NCBI GenBank assembly: GCA_963676385.2
Contig: CAXXMM010000006.1
Coordinates: 186,001 to 250,000, forward strand
Direction of reading: 5' to 3'
Origin: UBA1422 sp963676385
GTDB taxonomy: Bacteria; Bacillota; Clostridia; Peptostreptococcales; Anaerovoracaceae
DNA length: 64,000 bases
Below, piece by piece: positions 1 to 9,300 of the stretch. Positions within the stretch are counted from its first letter, which is position 1, and every line of letters begins with the position of its first letter. The notes under the pieces are model-generated. The model was not told the DNA's origin, did no database searches, and worked only from the letters and a program-made list of their open reading frames with translations. The position numbers and the translations under genes are program-made.

Positions 1-508
1 GTAAAAAAACCACACAGTGGGGGTTTCCCATAGAGACGGTGGTAACCTTCCACATGGTTTCGTCTATCTTCAGGGGATAAGATATCAGGAAGTGGTCTTT
101 CCCTCGGTCTATGGTGATTTCTGAGGCTGTCAAACCGATTGCTGCCCCCATGTCCACTGTGGCACCCCGGGCCATCCCGTCTGAAACAATCATCTCGATG
201 GTTTTCATGCCGCTACGGGTTTCCACTTGCAGGACTTCTTTTTTGACAATCCCCCTGTCATAAACATATTTTGCCACGCAACGAATGGCGTTGCCACACA
301 TTCTTCCTTCCGAGCCGTCAGCGTTGAACATGCGCATTTTCACATCTCCCACGTCAGATGGACAGATGAGCACAATCCCATCTGCGCCTATAGAAAAGTG
401 TCTGTCAGACAATCGAATACTCAATGCTTCAGGCTGGTCTATCTCCTCTGAAAGGCAGTCAAAATAAATATAATCATTTCCTGCCCCATGCATTTTTGTA
501 AATTTCAT
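1..508 (-). CDS. dapF: Diaminopimelate epimerase, N-terminal part (runs off the window edge)
   Basis: The enzyme interconverts LL- and meso-diaminopimelate in lysine and peptidoglycan precursor synthesis in the cytoplasm. The translated minus strand opens with MKFTKMHGAGNDYIYFD, continues through GRMCGNAIRC, which carries one of the two catalytic cysteines, and reaches MGNPHCVVF just before the edge; these are family signatures. About 169 codons are visible, so the C-terminal half with the second catalytic cysteine lies outside the window. The ATG at 506-508 is preceded by AAAGGG at a good distance. It is followed on the same strand by nothing visible here; mobA lies upstream, also on the minus strand. 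Confidence 0.93.
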   Translation of the reverse strand, partial: MKFTKMHGAGNDYIYFDCLSEEIDQPEALSIRLSDRHFSIGADGIVLICPSDVGDVKMRMFNADGSEGRMCGNAIRCVAKYVYDRGIVKKEVLQVETRSGMKTIEMIVSDGMARGATVDMGAAIGLTASEITIDRGKDHFLISYPLKIDETMWKVTTVSMGNPHCVVFL

Positions 509-539
509 TACATCGCCCTTTCGTATATTCTTTGCATAT

Positions 540-1156
540 TTATCCTTTCCGTTTGTCTTCAACAGATTTTCCCTTCTTCATTGATTCCCTGGTCGCCCGC
601 CAAGCCTTGTATGCGTCTTTTGTGTTCAGATTCAAAATTCCGCATCAGATTCATCCATATGGCAAGTGCAAATTTTCCCTTGATCCAAAGCGCGAAAGAC
701 CGGCGCCGAACCACACACAATGACCGGGTAGATTTTTTTATAAAAATCCGTTTTATACACCCCAATCAACGGTTCTAACCGTCTCCCATGTTTCAGCAGT
801 GTAATTTCATTTGACTGCCGCAAATGCAACTCCACCAACGTTACCATCGTCTTTGTGGTAATACCGGGACAATCAACTGGAATCACCAATGCATTTTCAT
901 AAGAGGCACCCACAAAGCTACTATATAATCCACCCAATGGGCCTCTATTGGACATTAAGTCAGGAATAGTTCTGCATCCTTCAATGGTTTCAGAATAACC
1001 GGACAAAATAATTTCCCCAAATCCAAGATCCCTTCCTTTCTTAACCAGCACGTCAACAAACCTCATGGTGTCCCAATATAGATGTGCCTTGTTGGTTCCC
1101 ATTCGGATGCTTTTGCCACCGGCTAAAATAATAAGTGAAACTTGATTTAGATTCAT
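540..1156 (-). CDS. mobA: Molybdenum cofactor guanylyltransferase MobA, frameshifted near its 3' end
   Basis: MobA transfers GMP from GTP to molybdopterin to give the guanine dinucleotide cofactor used by formate dehydrogenases. The N-terminus LIILAGGKSIRMGTNKAHLY is the nucleotidyltransferase P-loop-like signature with its conserved Arg and Lys, and RGPLGGLYSS follows as expected. The uninterrupted frame stops at 632, giving 174 residues. In the next frame the sequence goes straight on with FLNLNTKDAY, matching the usual MobA ending F(F/L)NINTPEDL, and stops at 540. Adding one T to the four-T run at about 634-637 restores about 205 residues, a normal length. It sits beside the hydrogenase maturases and close to a formate dehydrogenase, its likely client. 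Confidence 0.85.
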
Positions 1157-1262
1157 AAAATGCTCTTTACGCCTTTCATAATATATTGCCTTTTCAAGAG
1201 TATATCACGAGAAAGGGGTTCCCTCCAAGAAATTATTGTCATTCGTCAAAATTATCAGTTAA

Positions 1263-1280
1263 TTGATAATTATTTATCAA
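1263..1280. promoter_or_regulatory. Rex-like operator upstream of hydE
   Basis: TTGATAA-TTAT-TTATCAA is a perfect 7-bp inverted repeat with a 4-bp centre, 18 bp in all. The Rex operator consensus in Firmicutes is TTGTTAA-N4-TTAACAA, the same geometry with one differing position per arm. It lies 16 bp upstream of the -35 box of hydE, inside the divergent mobA/hydE region. Binding by Rex is inferred, not shown. An overlapping repeat, AATTATCA-N6-TGATAATT at 1250-1271, shares its left part. Confidence 0.55.
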
Positions 1281-1296
1281 CTTTGTGCTTTATTCA

Positions 1297-1324
1297 TTGA
1301 CTTTTGGGTAAAATAACATACAAT
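1297..1324 (+). promoter_or_regulatory. Sigma-A-type promoter of the hydEGF operon
   Basis: A -35 box TTGACT (1297-1302) and a -10 box TACAAT (1319-1324) are separated by 16 bp. Transcription would begin near 1331, about 20 nt before the hydE ATG. This placement rules out the in-frame TTG at 1304 as the hydE start. Confidence 0.6.
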
Positions 1325-1351
1325 TATATTCAAACTAATGAGGATTTATCC

Positions 1352-2353
1352 ATGACAAAACAGGAAATACTGGATGCTTTGATGTTGGAGGATTTCAGCC
1401 CCATATACAAGGAAGCCGATAAAATCAGAAAAAAAACAAAAGGCGATGATGTTTTTGTACGATCCATCATCGAGTTTTCTAATTATTGTAATCGCCAATG
1501 CAAGTATTGTGGCATCAATTGCTTGAACAATAACGTTGAGCGATACCGCATGTCTTTGGAAGAAATTGTTGAAACAGCACAACAAGCCATTGATGCAGGC
1601 TATCGAACCATTGTCCTTCAGTCCGGAGAAGATCCCTATTTTAACGGGGACAATGCCCAACGTTTAGGAGAAATCGTTTCAGCAATTTCCACCATACCTA
1701 CCAAGTATGCGCCGGAACCTGATGGTACGCAACCTCCTTTGGACATTACCCTTAGTACCGGAGAATTGTCTTATGAAGCCCTCGCATACTTGCGAGGATG
1801 TGGGGCAACTCGATATCTCCTTCGCCACGAAACTTCGGATCCGGTACTTTATGCCGCCCTTCATCCCTGTGGCACGCTGGAAAATCGCATACAGTGCTTA
1901 AAAAACATTAAACAGCTTGGGTACGAAACCGGCAGTGGCTTCATGGTGGGTCTTCCGGGACAAAGCCTGGAATCCTTAGCAAACGATGTGCTGCTGCTGG
2001 AAACCTTGGAATGCGATATGGCTGGAATTGGGCCGTTTATCTCTTCCCCAGACACCCCATTGGCAGGCGCTCCCAACGGTGGAACTGAAATGACAAAACG
2101 CGCAGTTGCTCTTTGCCGTATCCAATGCCCCCGATTAAATTTGCCGGTTACCACCGCATTGGGTGTTCTAAATCAAAGGGAAAAAGAAGATGCGTTTTCT
2201 TGCGGGGCCAACGTCATTATGAAAAAAGTGACGCCCACAAAATATAAAGAATCCTATACAATTTATCCGTCAACAATTGAAGAGACTCGAATCATTGAAG
2301 ACCGGCAACGGTTGGATCAATTGATTCGAGCATTGGGCCGAAGGCCAGTATAA
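1352..2353 (+). CDS. hydE: [FeFe]-hydrogenase maturase HydE, radical SAM
   Basis: HydE is a cytoplasmic radical SAM enzyme that helps build the diiron subcluster of the [FeFe]-hydrogenase H-cluster, acting with HydG and HydF. The radical SAM cysteines are seen in YCNRQCKYCGINC, close to the N-terminus, followed by the family-typical LQSGEDPYF and a TIM-barrel sequence ending near 333 residues, a normal length. The ATG at 1352 is chosen over the upstream TTG at 1304 because TGAGGA lies 7 nt before it and because the promoter overlaps the TTG. hydG follows after 17 nt, so the genes form an operon. Confidence 0.95.
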   Translation: MTKQEILDALMLEDFSPIYKEADKIRKKTKGDDVFVRSIIEFSNYCNRQCKYCGINCLNNNVERYRMSLEEIVETAQQAIDAGYRTIVLQSGEDPYFNGDNAQRLGEIVSAISTIPTKYAPEPDGTQPPLDITLSTGELSYEALAYLRGCGATRYLLRHETSDPVLYAALHPCGTLENRIQCLKNIKQLGYETGSGFMVGLPGQSLESLANDVLLLETLECDMAGIGPFISSPDTPLAGAPNGGTEMTKRAVALCRIQCPRLNLPVTTALGVLNQREKEDAFSCGANVIMKKVTPTKYKESYTIYPSTIEETRIIEDRQRLDQLIRALGRRPV

Positions 2354-2370
2354 ATAAGAGGTGACTACAA

Positions 2371-3798
2371 ATGACTGACTACAATAGTATGTCAAAAAAA
2401 GCAGAAGAATTTATTAACCATGAAGAAATCCTACGAACTCTTGCTTATGCAGAGGCAAATAAAAATAATATGCCTCTGCTGCAAAGCATTTTGGATCGAG
2501 CCATTGACTGCAAAGGACTTTCCTATCAGGAAGCCGCTCTTTTGTTGGAATGCGAAGATTCCTCCATTCATCAGCAAATATTTAAGTTGGCGGGCCAAAT
2601 CAAGGAGCGATTTTATGGCAACCGAGTTGTCCTTTTTGCGCCTCTCTATTTGAGCAATTACTGTATCAATGAGTGCATCTATTGCCCCTATCACGGAAGC
2701 AATCACCATATTCCAAGAAAGAAATTAACCCAAGAAGAAATTCGCCAGGAGGTTATTGCCTTACAGGACATGGGTCACAAACGCCTTGCCTTAGAAACCG
2801 GAGAAGACCCTACGGAATCTCCCATTGAGTACATTTTGGAAAGTATCAAAACCATCTACAGTATTCACCATAAGAACGGATCCATTCGCCGAGTCAACGT
2901 GAACATTGCCGCTACCACTGTGGAAGAATATAAAATGCTAAGAGATGCGGGAATCGGCACATATATTCTGTTTCAGGAAACTTACCACAAAGAAGCTTAT
3001 GAAGCCCTACATGTCAGGGGCCCCAAGGCAAATTATGCCTACCATACTGAAGCCATGGACCGGGCCATGATGGCCGGCATTGATGATGTGGGTTGCGGTG
3101 TGCTTTTTGGTCTGAATCTTTACAAATACGATTTTGTCGGCATGTTGATGCATGCCCATCACCTGGAAGATACCTATGGATGCGGTCCACACACCATCAG
3201 CGTCCCTCGTATTTGCCCGGCCGAAGATATAAACCCTGAGGATTTTGACAATGGTGTGCCTGATGACGTATTTAAACGAATTGTGGCTGTACTTCGAATT
3301 GCCGTGCCTTACACCGGCATCATTATGTCCACTCGAGAATCCATGCAAACCAGAAAAGAATGCCTGGAAGTGGGGGTTTCCCAAATCAGCGGCGGGAGCA
3401 AAACCAGCGTGGGCGGCTATGCAGGGCCGGCGGAAGAAGAAGACGAAAGCACAAAGCAATTTGATATTTCTGATAACCGCACCCTGAGCGAGGTCGTGGA
3501 TTGGCTGTTAGACATTGGTCATGTTCCCAGTTTTTGTACGGCATGCTACCGAGAGGGCCGCACCGGGGATCGATTTATGGCGCTGGTCAAGTCAGGACAA
3601 ATCGCAAATATCTGTCAACCCAATGCGCTGATGACCTTAAAAGAATATTTGGAAGATTATGCATCCCCTGAAACACGAATCAAGGGAGAAGCCATTATTG
3701 CCAAACGGATAGAAATGATCCCCAATGAAAAAGTCAAAGAGATTGTAAAAGAACATATGGAAGAAATGAACCAGGGGCGGAGGGATTTTCGATTTTGA
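2371..3798 (+). CDS. hydG: [FeFe]-hydrogenase maturase HydG, tyrosine lyase
   Basis: HydG is a radical SAM enzyme that splits tyrosine to p-cresol, CO and cyanide and supplies the Fe(CO)2CN synthon for the H-cluster. The N-terminal cluster motif is YCINECIYCPYH (CxxxCxxC), the barrel contains ETGEDPTESP and LFGLNLYKYD, and the C-terminal auxiliary cluster ligands lie in FCTACYREGRTGDRFM. At 475 residues it has the usual length. The start has AGAGGTGA upstream. Its stop codon overlaps the start of hydF by 4 nt, indicating translational coupling. Confidence 0.96.
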   Translation: MTDYNSMSKKAEEFINHEEILRTLAYAEANKNNMPLLQSILDRAIDCKGLSYQEAALLLECEDSSIHQQIFKLAGQIKERFYGNRVVLFAPLYLSNYCINECIYCPYHGSNHHIPRKKLTQEEIRQEVIALQDMGHKRLALETGEDPTESPIEYILESIKTIYSIHHKNGSIRRVNVNIAATTVEEYKMLRDAGIGTYILFQETYHKEAYEALHVRGPKANYAYHTEAMDRAMMAGIDDVGCGVLFGLNLYKYDFVGMLMHAHHLEDTYGCGPHTISVPRICPAEDINPEDFDNGVPDDVFKRIVAVLRIAVPYTGIIMSTRESMQTRKECLEVGVSQISGGSKTSVGGYAGPAEEEDESTKQFDISDNRTLSEVVDWLLDIGHVPSFCTACYREGRTGDRFMALVKSGQIANICQPNALMTLKEYLEDYASPETRIKGEAIIAKRIEMIPNEKVKEIVKEHMEEMNQGRRDFRF

Positions 3799-5084
3799 CA
3801 AGCTTAAATGAAACACCGCGGGCTAACCGCCTGCACATTGCCATATTTGGCAAGCGAAACAGCGGCAAATCGTCGCTAATCAACGCCTTGACCGGTCAAA
3901 ATATTGCACTGGTATCTGCCCATGCAGGAACCACCACTGATCCGGTCTATAAGTCCATGGAACTTCATCCAATTGGACCGGTTGTGTTTATCGATACCGC
4001 CGGATTTGATGACTCCGGAGATTTAGGCCAGTTGCGGGTTGAGAAAACTGCCGAGGTAATTAGAAAAACGGACATCGCCATTTTGGTTTTTGATGCCACA
4101 ACCTCAAATGAAGATTTTCAATTTGAACTGGATTGGAATAAGCAACTGCTTGCCGCCAAAATTCCGGTGATATATGTACTGAACAAAATTGATGCTTTAG
4201 CTGACAAGCCTCTTCAATTAGCAGAGATTTCTCAACAGGTGGATGCCAACTTTGGGAATGTGCCAATTTTAGTAAGTGCAACAAAAAAAGAAGGAATAAC
4301 GACGATTCGCAGCATGCTTTCTGCTGCAGTCCCCGAAGAAGTTCGACGAGAAAGAATACTCAATGACTTGGTGAGACCCGGAGACGTGGTCATGCTTGTC
4401 ATGCCTCAAGATATACAAGCACCAAAGGGAAGGCTAATTTTGCCTCAAGTTCAAACCATACGTGAGCTGTTGGATAGTAAGTGTACTGTTATCTGTGTTA
4501 CTTCTCAGGGAATGAATGGAGCACTTGAGATTCTTCCCTCTTTGCCGGCTGCAGCATTGAATGAAAACGTCCGTCAAATTCCGGCGGTTATGATTACAGA
4601 CTCCCAATGTTTTAAACAGGTTTACGAAAGCAAGCCGGAAGGCACCCTTTTGACCTCTTTCTCTGTTTTGCTTGCTGCCAGCAAGGGTGATTTGGATGTT
4701 CTGGTTCAGGGTGCCGCTGCTATTGATCATTTGACACCAACGTCAAAAATCCTCATCGCTGAAGCGTGTACCCATGCGCCTCTCACAGAGGACATCGGCA
4801 GAGAAAAACTTCCTCGTATGCTTCGTCAAAGAATGAATCAGGAATTTGGAGACGGAAGTGGTGAAAAGCTCAGCATTGATATTGTCTCCGGATCGGATTT
4901 TCCTAAAGACTTGCAACCCTACAATCTAATTATCCACTGTGGCGCCTGTATGTTCAATCGAAAATACATGATGTCCCGGATTTCACAAGCCCAACTTCAG
5001 CAAATCCCCATTACCAATTATGGAGTGGTCCTTGCCTATTTGACTGGGATATTGGATAAAATTAATTTGCCCACCGGAGAGTAA
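3795..5084 (+). CDS. hydF: [FeFe]-hydrogenase maturation GTPase and scaffold HydF
   Basis: HydF is the GTPase scaffold on which the diiron subcluster is assembled and from which it is passed to apo-hydrogenase. The GTPase domain shows GKRNSGKSSLINAL (G1), AGTTTDP (G2), DTAGFDD (G3) and NKID (G4). The C-terminal cluster domain has the ligand pattern CTH followed about 50 residues later by HCGAC, as expected. Length is 429 residues. It starts with TTG in TTGA, overlapping the hydG stop; GGAGG lies at a suitable distance and the nearby ATG is out of frame, so the TTG start is preferred. Confidence 0.95.
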   Translation: MTSLNETPRANRLHIAIFGKRNSGKSSLINALTGQNIALVSAHAGTTTDPVYKSMELHPIGPVVFIDTAGFDDSGDLGQLRVEKTAEVIRKTDIAILVFDATTSNEDFQFELDWNKQLLAAKIPVIYVLNKIDALADKPLQLAEISQQVDANFGNVPILVSATKKEGITTIRSMLSAAVPEEVRRERILNDLVRPGDVVMLVMPQDIQAPKGRLILPQVQTIRELLDSKCTVICVTSQGMNGALEILPSLPAAALNENVRQIPAVMITDSQCFKQVYESKPEGTLLTSFSVLLAASKGDLDVLVQGAAAIDHLTPTSKILIAEACTHAPLTEDIGREKLPRMLRQRMNQEFGDGSGEKLSIDIVSGSDFPKDLQPYNLIIHCGACMFNRKYMMSRISQAQLQQIPITNYGVVLAYLTGILDKINLPTGE

Positions 5085-5111
5085 ATCAGCCAAAATGCAA
5101 TGGAGAAAATA

Positions 5112-6263
5112 ATGGGACAAATCTATATGGACAATAGTTCCACCTCTTTTCCCAAGGCTCCTGGTCTTGGGAAAATTATGGGGCAACATATTGATACAAA
5201 TGGGATAAACATCGGCAGAGGCAGTTACACTTCCTCCTTTTCCTTGGAAGAAATCGTTGTGGAAACCAAGATACGCTTGAGCAATTTTTTTGACGGTCCA
5301 AATTCGAAAAATGTGATTTTCACCTCTGGCGCAACCATTGGGCTCAATATGCTGGTTGGCGGTTTGCTCCGCCCCGGAGACCTGGTATTAACCACTTCTC
5401 TAGAGCACAATTCTGTTGCCAGACCATTAGCTGCCCTTTCAAAAAAGGGGGTCCGCTGGGAGCAAATTCCTCTCCTGCCGGATGGACGGTTTTCTTTAGA
5501 AGATTTTTCTGTCGCTCTTGCACAAACCCCTCGATTGGTTTTAGTCACCCATGGCTCCAACGTTTCCGGCATTATAATGCCCATAGAACAAATGGGTGCA
5601 ATGTGCCATGCACAAAACGTATTGTTTGCTGTGGATGCCGCTCAAACTGCCGGAAGCCAACCAATTTCAATGAAACAGTCCCATATTGATGCCTTGATTG
5701 TTCCGGGCCACAAAGGGATGCTAGGACCGCAAGGCATTGGCGTGATGATGATTTCTGATCTATTATCAACTCAACTGTCTCCCGTTCTATTTGGCGGCAC
5801 AGGCAGTCGTTCTGATGCCCTTGATATGCCATCCTTTTTGCCGGATCGATTTGAGCCGGGAACGCTAAATGTTCCTGGTATTGTTGGTTTGAAACATGCT
5901 TTGGATTTTATTGAAACGGAAGGTATTCGTGGAATTCGAGACAAAAAGACAGAAATCAGTCTTCAGTTCTTAGAGGGTATTTCAGTGATTTCCGGCATTA
6001 CTTTTTTGAATATTCCAGCCGGTGCTCCACGGGAATCGGTTTTTTCCTTAATGTTTTCCAATTTAGATCAAGCCGAAGCCGCTTACACTTTGGAGCAAGA
6101 GTACGGAATTCTTACCCGGTGCGGCCTTCATTGTTCTCCCCTTGCCCATCAGGCATTGGGAACGTATCCCCAAGGAACCATTCGATTTTCTCTTGGGTGT
6201 TTTAATACAGCAGAGCAGGTTGCTGCAGCCTTGTATGGAATCAAACAAACAGCGAAAAAATGA
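5112..6263 (+). CDS. Cysteine desulfurase-like class V aminotransferase
   Basis: This is a PLP enzyme of the cysteine desulfurase (NifS/SufS/CsdA-like) superfamily. Visible landmarks are MDNSSTSFPK at the N-terminus, FTSGATIGLNML, the PLP-binding lysine in VPGHKGMLGPQG, and a candidate active-site cysteine in RCGLHCSPLAH. About 383 residues, normal for the group. The ATG at 5112 is preferred to 5100 because GGAGA precedes it by 6 nt. It lies 27 nt after hydF and ends before a strong terminator, so it belongs to the maturase operon. An obvious but unproven role is to supply sulphur for the [4Fe-4S] clusters of HydE, HydG, HydF and hydrogenase; selenocysteine lyase activity cannot be excluded. 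Confidence 0.85.
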   Translation: MGQIYMDNSSTSFPKAPGLGKIMGQHIDTNGINIGRGSYTSSFSLEEIVVETKIRLSNFFDGPNSKNVIFTSGATIGLNMLVGGLLRPGDLVLTTSLEHNSVARPLAALSKKGVRWEQIPLLPDGRFSLEDFSVALAQTPRLVLVTHGSNVSGIIMPIEQMGAMCHAQNVLFAVDAAQTAGSQPISMKQSHIDALIVPGHKGMLGPQGIGVMMISDLLSTQLSPVLFGGTGSRSDALDMPSFLPDRFEPGTLNVPGIVGLKHALDFIETEGIRGIRDKKTEISLQFLEGISVISGITFLNIPAGAPRESVFSLMFSNLDQAEAAYTLEQEYGILTRCGLHCSPLAHQALGTYPQGTIRFSLGCFNTAEQVAAALYGIKQTAKK

Positions 6264-6317
6264 AAATAATGGTTTCACTTGGTTTGCTGAAACCTCATCA
6301 CAATGATATGCGTAAAC

Positions 6318-6357
6318 AAAAGGAGCCGTTCCAAAATAATTTGAAACGGCTCCTTTT
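6318..6357. terminator. Bidirectional rho-independent terminator
   Basis: A perfect stem AAAAGGAGCCGTT / AACGGCTCCTTTT with a short AT-rich loop separates the convergent desulfurase and formate dehydrogenase genes. Runs of T follow on the plus strand and runs of T from the A-stretch follow on the minus strand, so it can serve both operons. Confidence 0.85.
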
Positions 6358-6370
6358 TGACTTAATAAGT

Positions 6371-9300
6371 TTATTTGCAGATATTAACTGCACATGCCTT
6401 CATTTCAGGCATTTTTGCTTCAGGATCCAATGCAGTATTCGTCAGCAGATTTGCCGGACCATCCACAAAGTGGAATGGCATAAAGATGACACCTTTTTTA
6501 ATATCCGGTGTTACTTTGGCTTCCACCGTCACTTTACCTCTTCGGCTGGTTACGGTAACCATATCTCCATCACAAATGTTATAGGTTTCAGCATCATCCG
6601 GATGAATCTCTACAAAAGATTTTCCGGATAGTTTGTTGATGCCCTCACTTTTGCCGGTCATGGTCCTTGTATGGTACTGTGCCAGCACTCTTCCCGTTGT
6701 TAAAATCAAAGGGTATTCAGCATCGGTTACTTCAGCGGGTTCTTTAAATGCAGCGGGAACCAATAACGCTTTGTCCCCTCGGCCAAATTTCTCAACATGG
6801 AGAATAGGTGTGCCGGGGTGGGTCGCATCAGGGCATGGCCACTGCAGAGAGCCTGCCTCTTCAAGTCTTCCATAGGATATGCCGCCATAAGATGGGGTGC
6901 ACTTGCTGATTTCTTCAAAGACTTCAGCTGCGCCGGAATAGTCGGCAGACAATCCAAATTTTTTGAGTAATGCTGCAAGGATATCCAAGTCAGCCATGGC
7001 TTCGCCAGGTGCATTGACAGCCTTACGGACTCTTTGGACTCTTCTTTCAGTATTGACGAAAGTACCGTCTTTTTCTGCATAGCAGGATGCAGGAAGAACG
7101 ACATCGGCTTGTTGGGCTGTTTCCGTCAAGAAAATGTCTTGTACAACCAAGAATTCACAGTGTTCCAAAGCTTCTTCCGCATGGGTGATATCCGGTTCTG
7201 AAATCATTGGGTTTTCACCCATGATATACAAGAATCTGATTTCGTCTTTCAAAATGGAATCCAAGATTTCGGTCAATGTTTTGCCCGGTTTGTTGGACAG
7301 ATTCACTCCCCAGAAATCAGAGAATTTTTTTACTGCATCTCCGTTGGAAATCTTTTGATATCCCGGTAAATCTCCGGGCAGACATCCCATATCACACGCG
7401 CCTTGAACATTATTTTGTCCACGCAACGGATTCACGCCGGATCCTTCTTTTCCCAACTTGCCACAGATTAGTGCCAAATTAGAAATGCTCATTACCGCAT
7501 CCGTTCCGGTGGCAAATTGAGTCACACCCATGGCGTAGTAGATAGGCGCTTTGGCTGCAGTAGCATAAATCCTAGCTGCTTTTCTCAAATCATCGGCATC
7601 AATTCCGCAGATGGCAGCGACTTTTTCCGGTGTATATTCTTTTACCATGGCTTTCAGGTCAGCAATGCCTTCTGTTTTTGCGGCAATAAATGCTTCATCT
7701 GCCAAACCTTCCTGTAAAATCACATTCATCATACCATTTAAGGCCGCTACGTTGGTTCCCGGCTTAATTTGCAAGAATACTTCTGCATTCTTTGCCAAAG
7801 GAACTTTCCTCGGGTCGATAACAATCAGTTTCGCACCCTTTTTGACAGCCTGTCCGATTCTGGCCGCCAAGACAGGATGTCCTTCCGCCGTGTTGGAACC
7901 GGTAATCAAAATGGCATCCGCATCCAGTACTTCCATAATGGAATTGGTCATGGCTGCTGAACCCAGTGTTGTAGCTAGGCCAGACACGGTGGAACTATGG
8001 CACAAACGAGCGCAATGATCTACGTTGTTGGTACCGATACCGGCACGGAACAACTTCTGGAACAGATAATTTTCTTCATTGGTCACTCTAGCACTGGCAA
8101 GTCCAGCAAAAGCATCCGCTCCGGATTCTGCTTTCATTTTTTTGGTTGTTGCAACAATCAAATCCAACGCTTCATCCCAAGTAGCCGGTACCAGTTTGTT
8201 TCCCTTGCGAATTAACGGTGTGGTTAATCGGTCAGGATGATCAATAAAGTCATAAGCAAACTTGCCCTTTACGCACAGAATCCCTTGATTTGAAGGGCCA
8301 AATGCCGGCATAATACCAACGACTTTGTTCCCTTTGATGCGAAGATCCATCTGGCAACCAACGCCACAATACGGGCAGGTGGTTCGAACCGTCTCAACTT
8401 TTAGGGGAACCGGCTTTCTCTGAGTTACTTTCGGCTGCAAGGCGCCGGTCGGACAAACACTGATGCAATTTCCGCAGGAAATACATCCGGCATCTTCCAA
8501 GGTCCCTTCTAAAGAAGGTTTCACCACTGCATTAAATCCTCGATTTACAAGACCCAACGCAGTTGCCCCAACCACTTCATTACAGATTCGAACGCAAAGT
8601 TCGCAATTGATGCACTTATTGTTGTCTCTCACAATATAAGGATGGTCATCTTCGCATTCAGCTTCTTTGAATTCCGGATTTCGAATGATATTGACATTCT
8701 TCTCTCCGCCCAAGCGTGCATTGCCTTCTGCACCAAACAGGTTGGTGTACTCAATCAGCTTGCAGTCAAAGTAGCTTCCGCATCCGCATTCCAAACATCT
8801 CTTGGCTTCTTCCACTGCTTCCGCTTCATCATAACCATGGACAATTTCTTTGAAGTTGCCTTTTCTTTCGTTGGGATTGAGATGGGGCATGGCTGCCTTG
8901 AACATCTTTTCTCTATCTTCAAAGGTGTATTCGTTGATGGCTTCATTCACATCCACATAAGGAATGTCATATTTGATTTTTTCGCCACGAAGGTATGCAT
9001 CCATAACAACCGCAGCTTTGTTGGCGTCTGCAATGGCTTCTACTGCGATGGAAATCTTATCGTTTCCACAGTCTCCGCCGGCAAACACGCCTTCCATGCT
9101 GGTCATGAAAGTATCCGGGTCATAAGCAATCCCCTTCTTGCGAGTTCTGGTAACTGCTGTATCGATGCTGCTTTCTTCCACGGCCTGGCCAATGGCAAGA
9201 AGAACCACATCCACAGGAAGCACTTCCGTTTTGCCTGCTACAGGCACAGGTGCTCTTCTTCCGGATGCATCAGGTTCACCCAACTCCATGATTTGCAACA

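Noticed and set aside
1304..1351. TTG at 1304 as the hydE start
   Set aside because: The -35/-10 promoter covers this position, and the ATG at 1352 has a good ribosome binding site.
7996..8010. An in-frame TGA for selenocysteine in the formate dehydrogenase
   Set aside because: The codon at the active-site position is TGC, giving Cys832.
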